Below, in pieces: positions 23,586 through 34,665 of a DNA stretch of 64,000 bases; position 1 is the first letter of the stretch; every line of letters starts with the position of its first letter. The DNA lies in NCBI GenBank assembly GCA_021613535.1, contig CP075492.1, positions 12,586,001 to 12,650,000 on the forward strand, in the 5' to 3' direction. This stretch comes from Adineta vaga. Taxonomy: Eukaryota > Rotifera. The position numbers and the translations under genes are program-made. A model generated the notes under the pieces. That model was not told where the DNA came from. It saw only the letters and a list, made by a program, of their open reading frames with translations, and made no database searches.

Positions 23586-24765
23586 TGAGCATCAGTGATC
23601 ACTTGTGGTTCCATTTTAACTTTAAATATTCCTCGATATTTTTCAATACTTTCTTTGATTCTTTCCATAACTTTTTTTAATGCATTGATACCTTTATTGC
23701 CATCCAAACATGTTGCTGTGACAACATAAAGTGGTGGAGTAATGAGGTTGATCTTTTCGGAAAATGCAAAAGTGAAAAATATATTTTCATAATTGGGATG
23801 ATTGTTTACTTTGACTGGCATTTCTTCAGTAGATTCTTTCAAACCATCTCTAAGTGCTGCTTTAACTGCGTCGATACCTTCATAATTAAAGCATGCTACT
23901 TCAACATCTATGAAATGAATGAAATGAATGAAATAGAAATTTCGAAAGATGGATAAAAAGGATGTTCTTTACCAGCTCGACATTTCACCGCTTGAGTAGC
24001 AAGATGACGATGAATGTTACTAATTAAAATTGTTCTGGTATTTTCATCAATCGGACAATCGTCGAGTTCTTTTTCATTACTAAAATATAATTATGTATGT
24101 GATATACTATCATGTTGAATAACATTTACTTCATAACTCGATGAAAAACATCATAAGCAGCACCCTGTTTTTTATCTCTTTGATCGTAAAACCAAGCAGT
24201 TTTCTCATATAATTCTTCAAATTCGTCATTTGTTTGTAATTCTAATTTTTCAGCTGTTTGGCGAAGAATGGTATTCACCTAAAAGACAAACTGTTTAGTC
24301 TTTTTTCTTCATTTTTCGTACAAATCAAACGAACTATTTTGCTTCGAAAGAACTTTTCTTCACATCTAGCGGCTTCTTCCGATGATGCACGACGTTTCGA
24401 TAAATCAATATAACCTTAGATGATAAGTTTTCATAATATCAAATTTATGCATTTCAAAAAGATTAATAATACCTTTCTCTTGATCAACACGAACAACAAC
24501 GACGACTTCATTTCGACCAACACGTACCAATTTATGAATCGAACGTATTCGACGAGGTGACAATTCTGTTAGTAGTATCATACCTTTTAGGAAAAATATC
24601 AATTTACAGAAAGAAAGAACGTATGAAAAATAATAAACCTTGTCTGTTATTATATTCGAAGAGATTTACATAAACACCTAATTCTTCGATTTGAGTGACA
24701 TTGACCATGACCAGATCTTCGACTCGCGGGAGCTGGTTTTTATAAAAACGACACGTGAGATGCAT
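23255..24765 (-). CDS. EIF2S1: Translation initiation factor eIF2 subunit alpha
   Basis: Regulatory subunit of eIF2, which delivers initiator Met-tRNA; phosphorylation of its Ser51 shuts down general translation. Nine exons from the 5' end: 24639-24765, 24473-24583, 24335-24414, 24130-24278, 23973-24079, 23810-23907, 23570-23752, 23439-23514, 23255-23382; 352 aa. The S1/OB domain is clear ([67 protein letters not shown]), as are the helical domain and the C-terminal alpha/beta domain ([41 protein letters not shown]). Ser51 is present, but the next residue is Pro instead of Arg. Intron 6 is 57 bp with no in-frame stop. An alternative reading without the last intron ends at 23383; splicing restores the acidic C-terminus ([10 protein letters not shown]). 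Confidence 0.94.
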
Positions 24766-25041
24766 TGTTTTGGATTTGTAAGATTTGATTTAATGTGCAG
24801 AGAGAAAATGTATTGAACTTATATACAAAATATCTGATGCAATTTTCAAAAAAATTTGCCTAGATTAGGTAAGCCTGTCAATATTGATCATGACGAAGAC
24901 AAATCGAGTAAATGATGTCTCTACTATCGCGTCATTGGATTGGAGAATCGTTTCTCTTTCCGTTGTATAACAATCAGCTGTGGTTTTTTTTCTTTTCGTA
25001 ATCTATTATACGAGTTACTGTTTTATTATAAGAAGTTGTAA

Positions 25042-27117
25042 ATGAAACAATTGCTCCTACTACGTCGTTCATTGATATCAGTACGATTTTCTTCGTATTC
25101 GGTATCACCAGGAGCAACTGTTAGTCATGATTGGCCAAATCCACCAGTACCAGCAGAAAATGTTGATATAACTATTGCAGGAGGTGGACTCGTTGGAAGT
25201 GCTATGGCACTTGCATTTGGTAAAATACTTATATTATCTGTTTCGTTTATGTATAAATATTTTTTTAGCGGCATCTCCATTGTTTAAAAATCATAAAATA
25301 ATTCTTCTGGAATCTCAATCCAAACTACCAAAAGTTTCAAAAAATCAACCATATAGTAATCGTGTTTGTGCTTTAAATAATCAATCGATTAGTCTCTTTC
25401 AAAGTAATAATTCAAATTGAACTCTTCTATTAAAACCCAAAACTCTGTTTGTTTTCTATTGTTTAGAACTTGGTGCATGGGATTTAATGAAATCAATTCG
25501 TATACAAAAAGTCTCTCGAATGCAGGTAGAATTCATCAGATAATATCTAAATGATATATTCCTATTATTTAATTTATAGGTTTGGGATGCTTGTTCTGAA
25601 TCATTGATTGCGTTTGATCCAACAAATCAAACTGACGATAATTCTCTTGCTTATATTGTTGAAAATGATGTCATACAATCCTGTTTACTTGAACGTTTAA
25701 AAGAATTCAATGTTGAATTAAGATTAAATTCTAAAGTTAAAAAATTTGAATATGATGAAAATTCTATTCGCATACAATTACAAGATGAAAAAGTGAATCT
25801 TCGAACAGGATTATTAGTATGTTTGATTTTAATAAAAATTTCGAACAATCATGTGTTTTTATTCAGATTGCAGCTGATGGATATCAATCAAGTATACGTG
25901 AAATGGCTGGTATTTCCACAATTCAATGGAATTATGATCAATTTGGAGTTGTTGCAACATTACAATTAGCAGATAATGTTTGTCAAATTTATAGAAAAAC
26001 AAAAACGAACAGATAATTCATTATCGAACAATTTTTAGATGCCAGACAATGTTGTTGCTTGGCAAAGATTTTTACCGACTGGTCCAATTGCTTGTCTACC
26101 GGTAAAACGAATTCATTTATTTTGAACGATGATGTATTTTTTCTTCGTTTAGTTGAGCAATACACATAGTTCATTGGTATGGACAGTGCCAAAATCAATG
26201 CATAAAACGATCATGAAACTATCTGATGAACAGTTTGTTAATGAAATCAATAAAGCTTTTGTAAGAAAATGAAAAGAATAATCCAATTGAATTGATTGGT
26301 ATTTCATTTAGACATCTGATGTTTACAAACAAAATGTTGTTGTTTCAATAACAGAACGTTTACGATCCTATTGGCAACAGATCATACCAGGTATTCATCG
26401 AAATTTTCTTCTCATCAATAGATTTCTCTATCATTTTGATCTTCAACTAGCTTCACCAACAATTCCTCAATATCCACCTACAATAATCAACGTCGAACCA
26501 AGATCACGAGCAGCATTTCCATTATCGGTAAAACAGCTAAGCATTTAACTTTTTTTTTAAATATGTTCGACATATTTGTAGCTTCTAAATGCTAATCAAT
26601 ATGTTCGTCCACGTTTAGCACTTGTTGGGTAAGATTAAATCTTCTGAAATCAAAAATTAAAGTGAAAATTCTTAATTGTCTTCAGAGATTCAGCACATCG
26701 TATTCATCCAATGGCTGGTCAAGGAGTAAATATGGGTTTTGGTGATGTTGAATGTCTTGTTAAAGTACTTGAGCAAGCTGTTCGAGACGGTGCTGATTTT
26801 AGTAAGAAATTCTTTAGTTAAACATTCGGTTTTCTTCAAAAGATTCGATATAGATTCGTTAACTTATCTTGTGGATTATGAACGACAACGTCAAGCTCAA
26901 TGCTTAGCACGATTATTATCAATCGATTCATTAAATCGTCTTTATTCAACGAAATTTTTACCAATTGTTGCACTTCGTAGTGTTGGTCTCAGTTTTGTAA
27001 ATGAATTTTCACCATTCAAAGTAAATTTATCTTTCGACTGAATTGATCACAGGAGTTTCTTTCTCTGATATTTTTTTCTAGAACTTTTTTGCGAAACAAG
27101 CATCGTCAAGTTCTTGA
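25042..27117 (+). CDS. COQ6: Ubiquinone biosynthesis monooxygenase COQ6
   Basis: Mitochondrial FAD-dependent hydroxylase that adds the C5 hydroxyl in coenzyme Q synthesis. Thirteen exons: 25042-25219, 25269-25403, 25467-25525, 25580-25816, 25867-25977, 26039-26101, 26153-26260, 26312-26390, 26451-26527, 26582-26628, 26686-26801, 26854-27020, 27082-27117; 470 aa, matching the animal enzymes. The N-terminus is basic and serine-rich (LLLLRRSLISVRFSSYS), as expected for mitochondrial import. Motifs in order: FAD-binding ITIAGGGLVGSAMA, SNRVCALN, MQVWDACSE, YIVENDV, the DG motif AADGYQSSIREMAGI, WNYDQFGVVATL, and the second FAD motif GDSAHRIHPMAGQGVNMGFGD. The start was chosen at the first in-frame ATG that gives the presequence. 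An AATAAA lies 44 nt after the stop. The sirtuin-like gene begins 285 bp downstream on the same strand. Confidence 0.95.
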
Positions 27118-27160
27118 TGACATATTACGAAAAATTTTGTTTGTATTTTTGTAATCATTA

Positions 27161-27166
27161 AATAAA
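27161..27166 (+). promoter_or_regulatory. Polyadenylation signal of COQ6
   Basis: Canonical AATAAA about 44 nt beyond the COQ6 stop. Confidence 0.5.
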
Positions 27167-27402
27167 ACAAAAACTATATCGGTGGTTGCCGAGTATCAAA
27201 CCAAAAAAGTGTAGAAATGTTTTATAGACTTTGCATTGGAAGTCATTTTAGAATAACAAATATGTAGTTCTTTTTTCACTCTATCACCATTTGCTACTTA
27301 TTATCGCCAATTCTTTTTTTCATCGTCATTGCTGACGAAGTAAAATTCTCCTGTTCTCTTTATATTTACAACGCGTGGCAGTTTTACTTGCATTCGTATA
27401 CA

Positions 27403-28366
27403 ATGACTGATTCTACTGATTTATCAATAGCTGCAAATTGGATTCAACAATCTTCTTCTATATTAATTGCTGCCGGTGCTGGTCTTTCTGCTTCAGCAAT
27501 TAATCCACACTACAATGTTGGTCTTGATTATACATCCGTGGCTGCATTTCGTCAATTATATCCTCGCATGACTCAAATTTCATCCATGCGTTGTATGTAT
27601 GACGCCATTGGTAAACATGACTGGTCTCCCGAATTAATGTGGGGATACCTTTTTACACATGTAAATAAATGTCGTTACAATTGGGGTGCTACAACTGTTT
27701 ATCAAGACCTCAAACAGATCATATCAAATCAATCAATTGATTCATTTGCTGTTACAACCAATGCAGATGGAATGTTTGAACAGAATAAATTTGTAAGTTC
27801 ATGAAATAAAAATTGAGATCGAATACTTTTTTTAACGTGATTCTTTGATATAGGATATGACTCGTTTCTTAAGTACACAAGGTGATTATTCTGTTCTTCA
27901 ATGTTTAAAACCTTGTTCACGTGAATCGGTATATGATGCTCGTCCATTTATTGAACATGCACTTCCTCATGTTGATCCACAAACAATGGAAATACCTTCA
28001 AAATATATTCCACGATGTCCTCGTTGTCATGGACCGATGTTTTTCTGTGTCCGTGGCGGAGATTGGTTCATTGAATCAGCGTTTGATGAACAACGAAAAC
28101 GTTATCATGATTTTCTTCATCGTGCAATCGGTCGAAAAAATGAATTGTTTACAATTATTGAAATTGGTGTCGGTTTTAATACTCCAAGTGTTCTTCGTTG
28201 GCCAATGGATCAATTAGTTAGTAAATTTCCCAATGTAAGATTGATTCGTATCAATATGCATGCACCGGATGTACCCGTTGATGCGCGTAAAGAAAAACGT
28301 GCAATTGGTTTTGATGGAAATGCATCAAACGTTATTCATCAACTAAAAGAGATGTCTCGAACATAA
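27403..28366 (+). CDS. SIR2-family protein, class-M-like sirtuin
   Basis: NAD-dependent SIR2-fold protein, two exons (27403-27792, 27854-28366), 300 aa. Visible NAD-binding motif GAGLS at 25-29 and TTNAD at 118-122. The catalytic His-Gly of classical sirtuins is replaced by Gln-Gly in STQGDYSVLQC (Q139, G140). Zinc-type cysteines are C147 and C151 (QCLKPC) and C185 and C188 (CPRC). The rest (GGDWFIESAFDEQRKRYHDFL, IIEIGVGFNTPSVLRWP) matches a group found in bacteria and some protists and fungi, related to the SirTM enzymes that act as protein ADP-ribosyltransferases. Animal SIRT1-7 have HG here. The function is therefore inferred as mono-ADP-ribosylation rather than deacetylation, with moderate certainty. 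No macrodomain or lipoate-ligase partner gene is nearby. The intron shows it is not bacterial contamination. Confidence 0.82.
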
Positions 28367-29722
28367 ATACTAAACAATAGAGCAAAAAAACGTTATGAAT
28401 AAATAAATAAATATAAATAAAGAGAAAAATCAATTATCGATTTTTATCGATATAATAAACAAAAGTATTTGACAGATGAACTTTTGTTTTATTTCTTTGT
28501 TAATTAACAAAATTCAAGCGTTATTTATATGATAGGCTGAAGAATAACTTTTACAAGGATGATGTTGTTATTACATGTGTATAATGATAATTGGATTCCA
28601 TTATCAGTTTGTCTTCTTCGGTCAGGGATATATACTTTCTCTAACTATTTTCCAATGATTTTTTATCGTTGCTGAAAAGAAAAAAAATGCAGAATGGAAG
28701 AACAAAAAAAAGTTGGAATCAGAGAAAAAATATATTTATTAGTCCTGTTACTTGAGTTAGTTAGTTGGACGTCAATGTTTGGATGCATTTATATTATTTT
28801 CTCTGATTCTATTCTCTCTCTCTCTCTTCACTTTCTTATATAGATACATATCGATACAATTTGGTTAACATTACATGAACATCAACTATCATGATGTTGT
28901 AATTATTGTTAGCAACAAAGTTTATTCGATCCTTATCATTCAATGTGGAATGATTTGCATACTGCTCAAATTGATACGATCTCTTCGTTTATAACTAAAT
29001 AAATTTCATCAATTTATTTTCTTAATATCGTTCAAAATAATAATGCCAGCATATGGTATGGACATTGCTCTCAATCGGAAGGTAACAGAAAACTATGTCA
29101 TGCTGCATGTTTGTCGTGTTTGATGGAAAAGTATTTATGCATGAGATGTAATGATCAGATTTAGACAGAAAAGAAAGAAAGTGATTAGTGTTTGTATAAT
29201 CATCATTCGATGTTATTCATCATTGTTGACGAAGATTAATAATACTCTTTCATAATAACTATGCCTATGCATACAGTCATCAAAAGTGTACTATTACAGA
29301 TAATATTCTTGCATATAATTAGAGAAAGAATACAGTAAGCACCCTATGCTATACCCGCCTACATAACGATGACTAATAACTTCAATCGTTTGTACACAGA
29401 AATATGATTGATATTCTCATGTTTTGATTATGGAAAAACGTCTGTTTATATTTTATGTTTTTCTTTTTCTTTTTCTGAATATCTATGACATTAGAAATTG
29501 TAGAATAGTTTCGTCTTACAGGAAGCATTAATTTCTATGCGTTCACATTAGCTGAAGTAGAAGAGAAAAATTATACATACTAATGTTTTTCCCTCTTTTT
29601 TTCTCTTCTCTCTTTCTGTATCTGATGATCCTCCTATGGATATAAATACATAGTTGTATTGCTTAGTATTCTCATTCTCCTTTTCTTGGATAGTGGTGAT
29701 TGCGTACATTCAGCTCTAGAAT
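28367..29722. other. Intergenic, transgelin upstream region
   Basis: About 1.35 kb. Overlapping AATAAA motifs near 28400-28420 probably end the sirtuin transcript. The rest is AT-rich with CT tracts. A TATAAATA string near 29640 could be the TATA element of the transgelin gene. Confidence 0.45.
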
Positions 29723-30746
29723 ATGTCGTTCGTTGGACCTGCTTATGGATCATTGGCTGCTAATCAAGCAAAGGTGAAATATAGAGATCATATGATATCG
29801 TTGATTTCTACATTAGATGTATTAGTTTAGAATGACTAGTTGAATTATTTCCATATGTATCTTCGAAAATACTTTCTTAGAATGAGAAATAGTTGTTGTT
29901 GTTATTTGTTATTTGAGTAACGTATTGTCGGATCGATATCTTTATGTTTGAGAAAGAGACAGAGAGAGACTCTTCCGGATATGACTAAATAGATCTTTTG
30001 ATATCTATTAATATCTTTTATTTTTCGTCCTTGGAATGGCGTCTGACTGATAGTTGACTGTTTAGATCGCAGCAAAACGTGATCCAAACCTTGATCGAGA
30101 AGCACAAGAATGGGTAGAAGCAGTAATCGGAGAGAAATTTCCAAGTGGATCCTATGAAGATGCACTCAAGGACGGTGTCATCTTATGCAAGTATGTTTTC
30201 ATCTAATTTTTCCACTGATTATTAATTATATCTAAATAAATATCTATCAGATTGATAAACAAACTTCAACCGGGTGCAATTCCTAAATATGCGACATCAG
30301 GTGGCGCATTTAAATTACGCGAAAATATTTCACTCTTTCGTAAGTGTTATCTTCTACGTTGATTTCGTATTCTATATTGTTGAACATATTCTTATAGAAA
30401 ATGCTGCGCGTGCTTATGGTTTAGGCGATTCGGAACTTTTTCAAACGATTGATCTTTTTGAAAAGCATAATATTCCTCAAGTCACTCAGTGTATCTTTGC
30501 ACTCGGTCGAAATGTGAGTGGCATATTTTGTTGAAATCTTCATGCATGTTTTTTGTTTTTCTCCAGGCACAAAAAAAGAAATTTAATGGACCAACACTTG
30601 GTCCGAAAATGTCTGATGCGAATGTGCGAGAATTTTCCGAAGATCAATTACGTGCTGGACAAAATTCACTTGGTTTACTCAATGAAGGCATGAATAAAGG
30701 TGCGAATCAATCAGGCCAAAATTTTGGTCTCTCACGCCATATTTAA
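29723..30746 (+). CDS. Transgelin/calponin-family actin-binding protein, copy 1
   Basis: Actin-associated muscle or cytoskeletal protein of the transgelin (SM22/Mp20) type. Five exons: 29723-29773, 30066-30190, 30251-30339, 30398-30513, 30567-30746; 186 aa. A single calponin-homology domain covers about residues 30-140 (LDREAQEWVEAVIGEKF, LKDGVILCKLINKLQPG, QNAARAYGL, DLFEKHNIPQVTQCIFALGR). A C-terminal calponin-like repeat follows (VREFSEDQLRAGQN and GANQSGQNFGLSRHI). Exon 1 adds 17 residues (MSFVGPAYGSLAANQAK) absent from copy 2. Intron positions and phases from the CH domain onward are identical in both copies, so they arose by gene duplication. A CTCTAG site lies 3 nt before the ATG. Confidence 0.92.
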
Positions 30747-31249
30747 TCATCAAATATAATCTAGGAAAACGATATCTCCTTTTTCTTTCTCAGATGCTTT
30801 TTGTAATTCACGAACTAAAAATTTTAACCATTGTTTTAATAAAGAATAAACAATCATTGGTGATGAGATTAATCAATAGAATCTAACTAAATATACAACA
30901 GGTTTCATTTTCCTCTTGAAATCATATGGCGGATTGTTGAATTGTATGGCAAATATATTCATTAATAATTTTGACGATAAAACGATGCATGACTTAATTT
31001 GATGAGATCATGTTTATTCTAGCGAAAGTGATTATTATCTCATCCATGATAATTCATAGAGTTCTAATGAATGAAGAAGATACATACGATGTATGTACAT
31101 TGCCTATAAAAAATGGTTCATATCGTTTGTTGTATAACAATCCGTCATTATATTTCAAACGTAAAACAAAACTCGAAAATTGAATCTTCTCTCGTTCTCC
31201 TACTTTCACGAAAACAGTTCGAATGATCGGTTTGTTTTTTGTAGGTACA
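30747..31249. other. Intergenic region
   Basis: About 500 bp AT-rich spacer between transgelin copy 1 and the orphan gene. Nothing recognisable apart from a GTAG acceptor-like site 5 nt before the next ATG. Confidence 0.4.
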
Positions 31250-31872
31250 ATGGAAGGATCTAGAAATATTGCTTCAACTGTTGATAATCAATATCTAACA
31301 GAAAAAGTAATTTGTTCTTAGATGTAAATATGTTGATTCCTCCTTTCGATTTGTTTTAGCTACAAACTTCAATGAGAAATGTTGGTCGACCGGCTCGTAG
31401 TGAAACATTTTCGGCTTCATCGGAAATGTCCGAAAGTTCACTTTTATCCAACGATTATCAACGATCTCTTAATTCTCGACGTCTCTCACAACGAAAATTA
31501 AGTAGCTCATCTATTACCAATCTTCTCAGCAATTTACAAAACATACGCGTACCATTAACATCTCCACATACATATATGGATGACCAACGGCAGCAACGCG
31601 AAGAAGAAGAAGATGAGGATGAAGAAGATAACGAACATCATCTTCAAACACTTATTGATCTTGCACGCGATACTAATTCAAGTCGATCAGATAAACTTCA
31701 TCGTCTTCATGCTTCACTTGAAGATTCTATTGGAATGGTTGAACTACTTAGTTTACTTCGTTTCCTTAAATCTTCTTCATCTGATGTAAACATTAATGAA
31801 CCTCCACTCAATCTTTATTCATCAATTTTACCTACCCTTAGTGCTTTACTCTTGCTTGAAAATGATATTTAA
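31250..31872 (+). CDS. Orphan serine-rich/acidic protein
   Basis: Two exons, 31250-31306 and 31360-31872; 189 aa. The N-terminal half is Ser/Arg-rich (SSEMSESSLLSNDYQRSLNSR and a run of serines). A Glu/Asp run follows, and the C-terminal 80 residues look helical with heptad-like leucines (LQTLIDLARD, LEDSIGMVELLSLLRFLK, ILPTLSALLLLEND). No signal peptide. Family not recognised. It sits between the two transgelin paralogues on the same strand. The acceptor-like GTAG immediately before the ATG suggests a 5' leader exon or trans-splicing. Confidence 0.6.
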
Positions 31873-31984
31873 CCAATATATATATATATATACATTTCCT
31901 TAGTTTGTTTACACAATAAAGATCTCAAAATAATTTCTCTCAATTTGTTCATAAATGAAAAGATATTACTAAATTCTATTCTAT

Positions 31985-32140
31985 AGAAAGAAACGTTATT
32001 TATCTATGTCATAGTCAAGCAAACAGCTCTTTTAACCAAAAAATCATATCTAGGGAATAATATAGATGACGTAATTGTTTATACGAAAAGTAGATGTTAA
32101 TAGTAGTAATGATTGCTTCTATGCGTGATAAAATGTACAG
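31985..32140 (+). repeat. Diverged direct repeat, copy 1 (possible cis-element)
   Basis: Similar in order and spacing to 32748-32900. Shared blocks include TATGTCATAG, AAACA-CT-TTTT, ATATCTAGGGA, TGACGTAA, TGTTTA, ATAGTA and AGTAATGAT. Non-coding, between the orphan gene and transgelin copy 2. Confidence 0.65.
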
Positions 32141-32747
32141 ATAGCGAGATGAATACTTTTCTATTTATTTCTCCTACACATCCAGGCTATCCGAAACCAT
32201 GCTTCTACGAGAACTTCGTTTGTATGAAATTAAATTGAATTTGTTGAAATTTCAATCGTGCTTGTTGTATTTGATGAGGAAATGTGTCACGTTTCTCCTT
32301 TTACTAATGTCTCTCAAAACGATACAAAAATATGTAAGATAGAAATATGTCAAGTGAATACTATTTGATTTTTCGTTATTGAGATAATCGAAACGTAAAG
32401 AGAAATTTCGTCAATTTATGATGGTTTTCATTCAATCATCGTGTCTCAAACAGTATCTAGAATAATGAGACGAGAGTATGGTGATTTTTCGCATACATAT
32501 GTATGTAACCATTTTATCAATTAGATAGTCAAAAATATCAATAGATTCATGCTTTTAAATAATCTGATTGATACAGCATTGCAGCTCATTTCAAAAGATT
32601 ACTGTTTGAATCGATTGTAGAAGAAACTTTAGGTCGAAGTGCTTGTTTTAGCCGATAACATCACTCTATTTCAATCTCATCGACATCCATACTTGATTTC
32701 TCTCGTTTTTTTCATAGATGAATAGTGATTACCACATCTTCCAGAAG

Positions 32748-32900
32748 AGAACAACATTATTAACTTATGTCATAGAAAAGTAAACAACTGTTTTGAACAA
32801 AATTATATCTAGGGACGAGTGTAGTTGACGTAACTGTTTACAGTAAGAATATATGTTCATAGTAACAGTAATGATCGTTTATATTCATGATGAGTTAGCA
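32748..32900 (+). repeat. Diverged direct repeat, copy 2 (possible cis-element)
   Basis: Second copy of the 31985-32140 block, about 760 bp downstream and in the same orientation. The TGACGTAA core looks like a CRE/ATF-type site. Blocks are conserved while the sequence between them has drifted. Confidence 0.65.
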
Positions 32901-33725
32901 GATGTTTCAGTATGACTCATAACAATGTCAAGAGTACTACGATTGAATCGTATACATCGAAAGTGTTTTTCATCAACAGTCAAAACACTAGAAAACCTGA
33001 TATTTCTCTCGTTTATAGTGGGAGAAAAAGAAAGATGAAGATTAGATAGTTCCAACAACACAAACCCCGCTTACTGTTTGTATGTAGATGATATTTTTCT
33101 TGCTTTGTTTTCCTTTCCTTCTACGTCGTTCTTTTTTTTCTTCTTCTACGCCTACTAATACGTAAATACATATACTATTGGCTTTGTGCTAATACTCTGA
33201 TAATTCTTCAGTGGCACTCGTTGATATTTCTTCGTTAGTTTTATCTTATTAGTTGCCTTTCCTAGATATCTTCAGATCGAAGCAGAAAACAATAACGACT
33301 GAGAAGCATGTACAATATGAAATTGAAATACATTTCCTTCGCTAAAGATCGACATTATTCTTAAATACGACTATATTGTATATAAACGTTCGTTGTTGTA
33401 TCTTATATTGGAGAGGAGATAAACGAGTAGCGAACATCTACATTCCATCATCGGAGACTAGTAAAAATACCAATGATGATATTTTGTAAGTGAATACATA
33501 CGAGAGAAAACGCGTGCTTTCACTCTATCCACCATATTTTTCTTCTAGCCAACCATGAACTGAATCGTCTCTAGAGATATTGACAAAAAGGTCTTTTTTC
33601 TTTCCCTTTATCTTAGTCGTTATCATTCATTTGTCTATTTCTTTTTATCCTTGCGTTCTCTCATTTATACATAGTTCTATTGAATACTTGTTTGGTATTT
33701 ATAGATACATAGTGAGATTGTTTAG

Positions 33726-34412
33726 ATGTCAGGAGGAAAACGTAACCCAGAACTTGATAAAGAAGCTCAACAATGGATTGAAGCTGTTATTGGAGAAAAA
33801 TTCCCAGGTGGTTCGTATGATGATGCACTTAAAGATGGAATACTTTTATGCAAGTAGGTCATCGAATTAATTTTCTCGATTGTTTTTTTCTAAAACATAT
33901 CTTTATTTACAAAAGATTAATGAATAAACTTCAACCTGGTTCTGTTGCAAAGATCTGTACACAAGGTGGAGGATTTAAATTACGTGAAAATGTTTCTGCT
34001 TTTCGTATGTATTTCAAATAATTATTCTTGTTATTTTTGTTTTATTCAATAATAATCAAATAGAAAATGCTGCTCGAGCTTATGGTCTACCTGATGCTGA
34101 ACTATTTCAAACAGTAGATCTTTTTGAAAAACGAAATATTGCACAAGTTACTCAATGTATCCATGCACTTGGTCGACAAGTAAATACTAACATCGAGATT
34201 CTTATAAATACTCAATCTATTGCTTCTTTTAGGCACAAAAAAAGAACTTCAACGGACCAATACTTGGACCAAAAATGTCTGATGCTAATGTTCGAGAATT
34301 TACTGATGAACAATTACGTGCCGGACAAAATACGGTTGGTTTACTCAACGATGGAATGAATAAAGGTGCAAGTCAAGCTGGTCAAAATTTTGGCTTATCA
34401 CGTCATATATAA
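33726..34412 (+). CDS. Transgelin/calponin-family actin-binding protein, copy 2
   Basis: Four exons: 33726-33853, 33916-34004, 34064-34179, 34233-34412; 170 aa. Same domain order as copy 1: one CH domain (LDKEAQQWIEAVIGEKF, LKDGILLCKLMNKLQPG, DLFEKRNIAQVTQCIHALGR) and one calponin-like repeat (VREFTDEQLRAGQN, GASQAGQNFGLSRHI). It starts MSGGKRNPELDK and lacks the 17-residue leader of copy 1. All three introns are at the same position and phase as in copy 1. A TTTAG acceptor abuts the ATG exactly, at the place where copy 1 has its first intron acceptor. Either an upstream non-coding exon or a spliced leader is therefore likely joined here. Muscle or cytoskeletal role inferred from the family. 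Confidence 0.92.
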
Positions 34413-34665
34413 AAAAACCGAACAAATCTTCTTCTTATTTGCTTTTCTATTATATACATGACCATTCATTAATCTAGTATTTATAGACACATTTGTATTT
34501 CTTTTCTTAAATAGAATGAATATTTGATAGCAAACAAAACATGCGAGAATAATTCAAAACTGAAAATGCATTGTCTTTTGAATTATATTTATGAAATACA
34601 GAACAACAAAACGTTTGAGAAATGTTCTATAGACAAATTTTAAAAGAAAAACAAGAAATGAAGTT

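Larger units (their letters stand above)
31873..33725. other. Intergenic, transgelin copy 2 upstream region
   Basis: About 1.85 kb holding the two diverged repeats above and a TATA-like TATATAAAC near 33377. A donor-like TTTT|GTAAGTGAA at 33485-33486 could pair with the acceptor directly before the ATG at 33726, giving a non-coding 5' exon. No supported ORF. Confidence 0.5.

Noticed and set aside
28367-34665. Search for a transposon or satellite explaining the transgelin duplication
   Set aside because: No terminal repeats, target-site duplications or transposase-like ORF were seen around either copy; only the two 150-bp non-coding blocks are shared.
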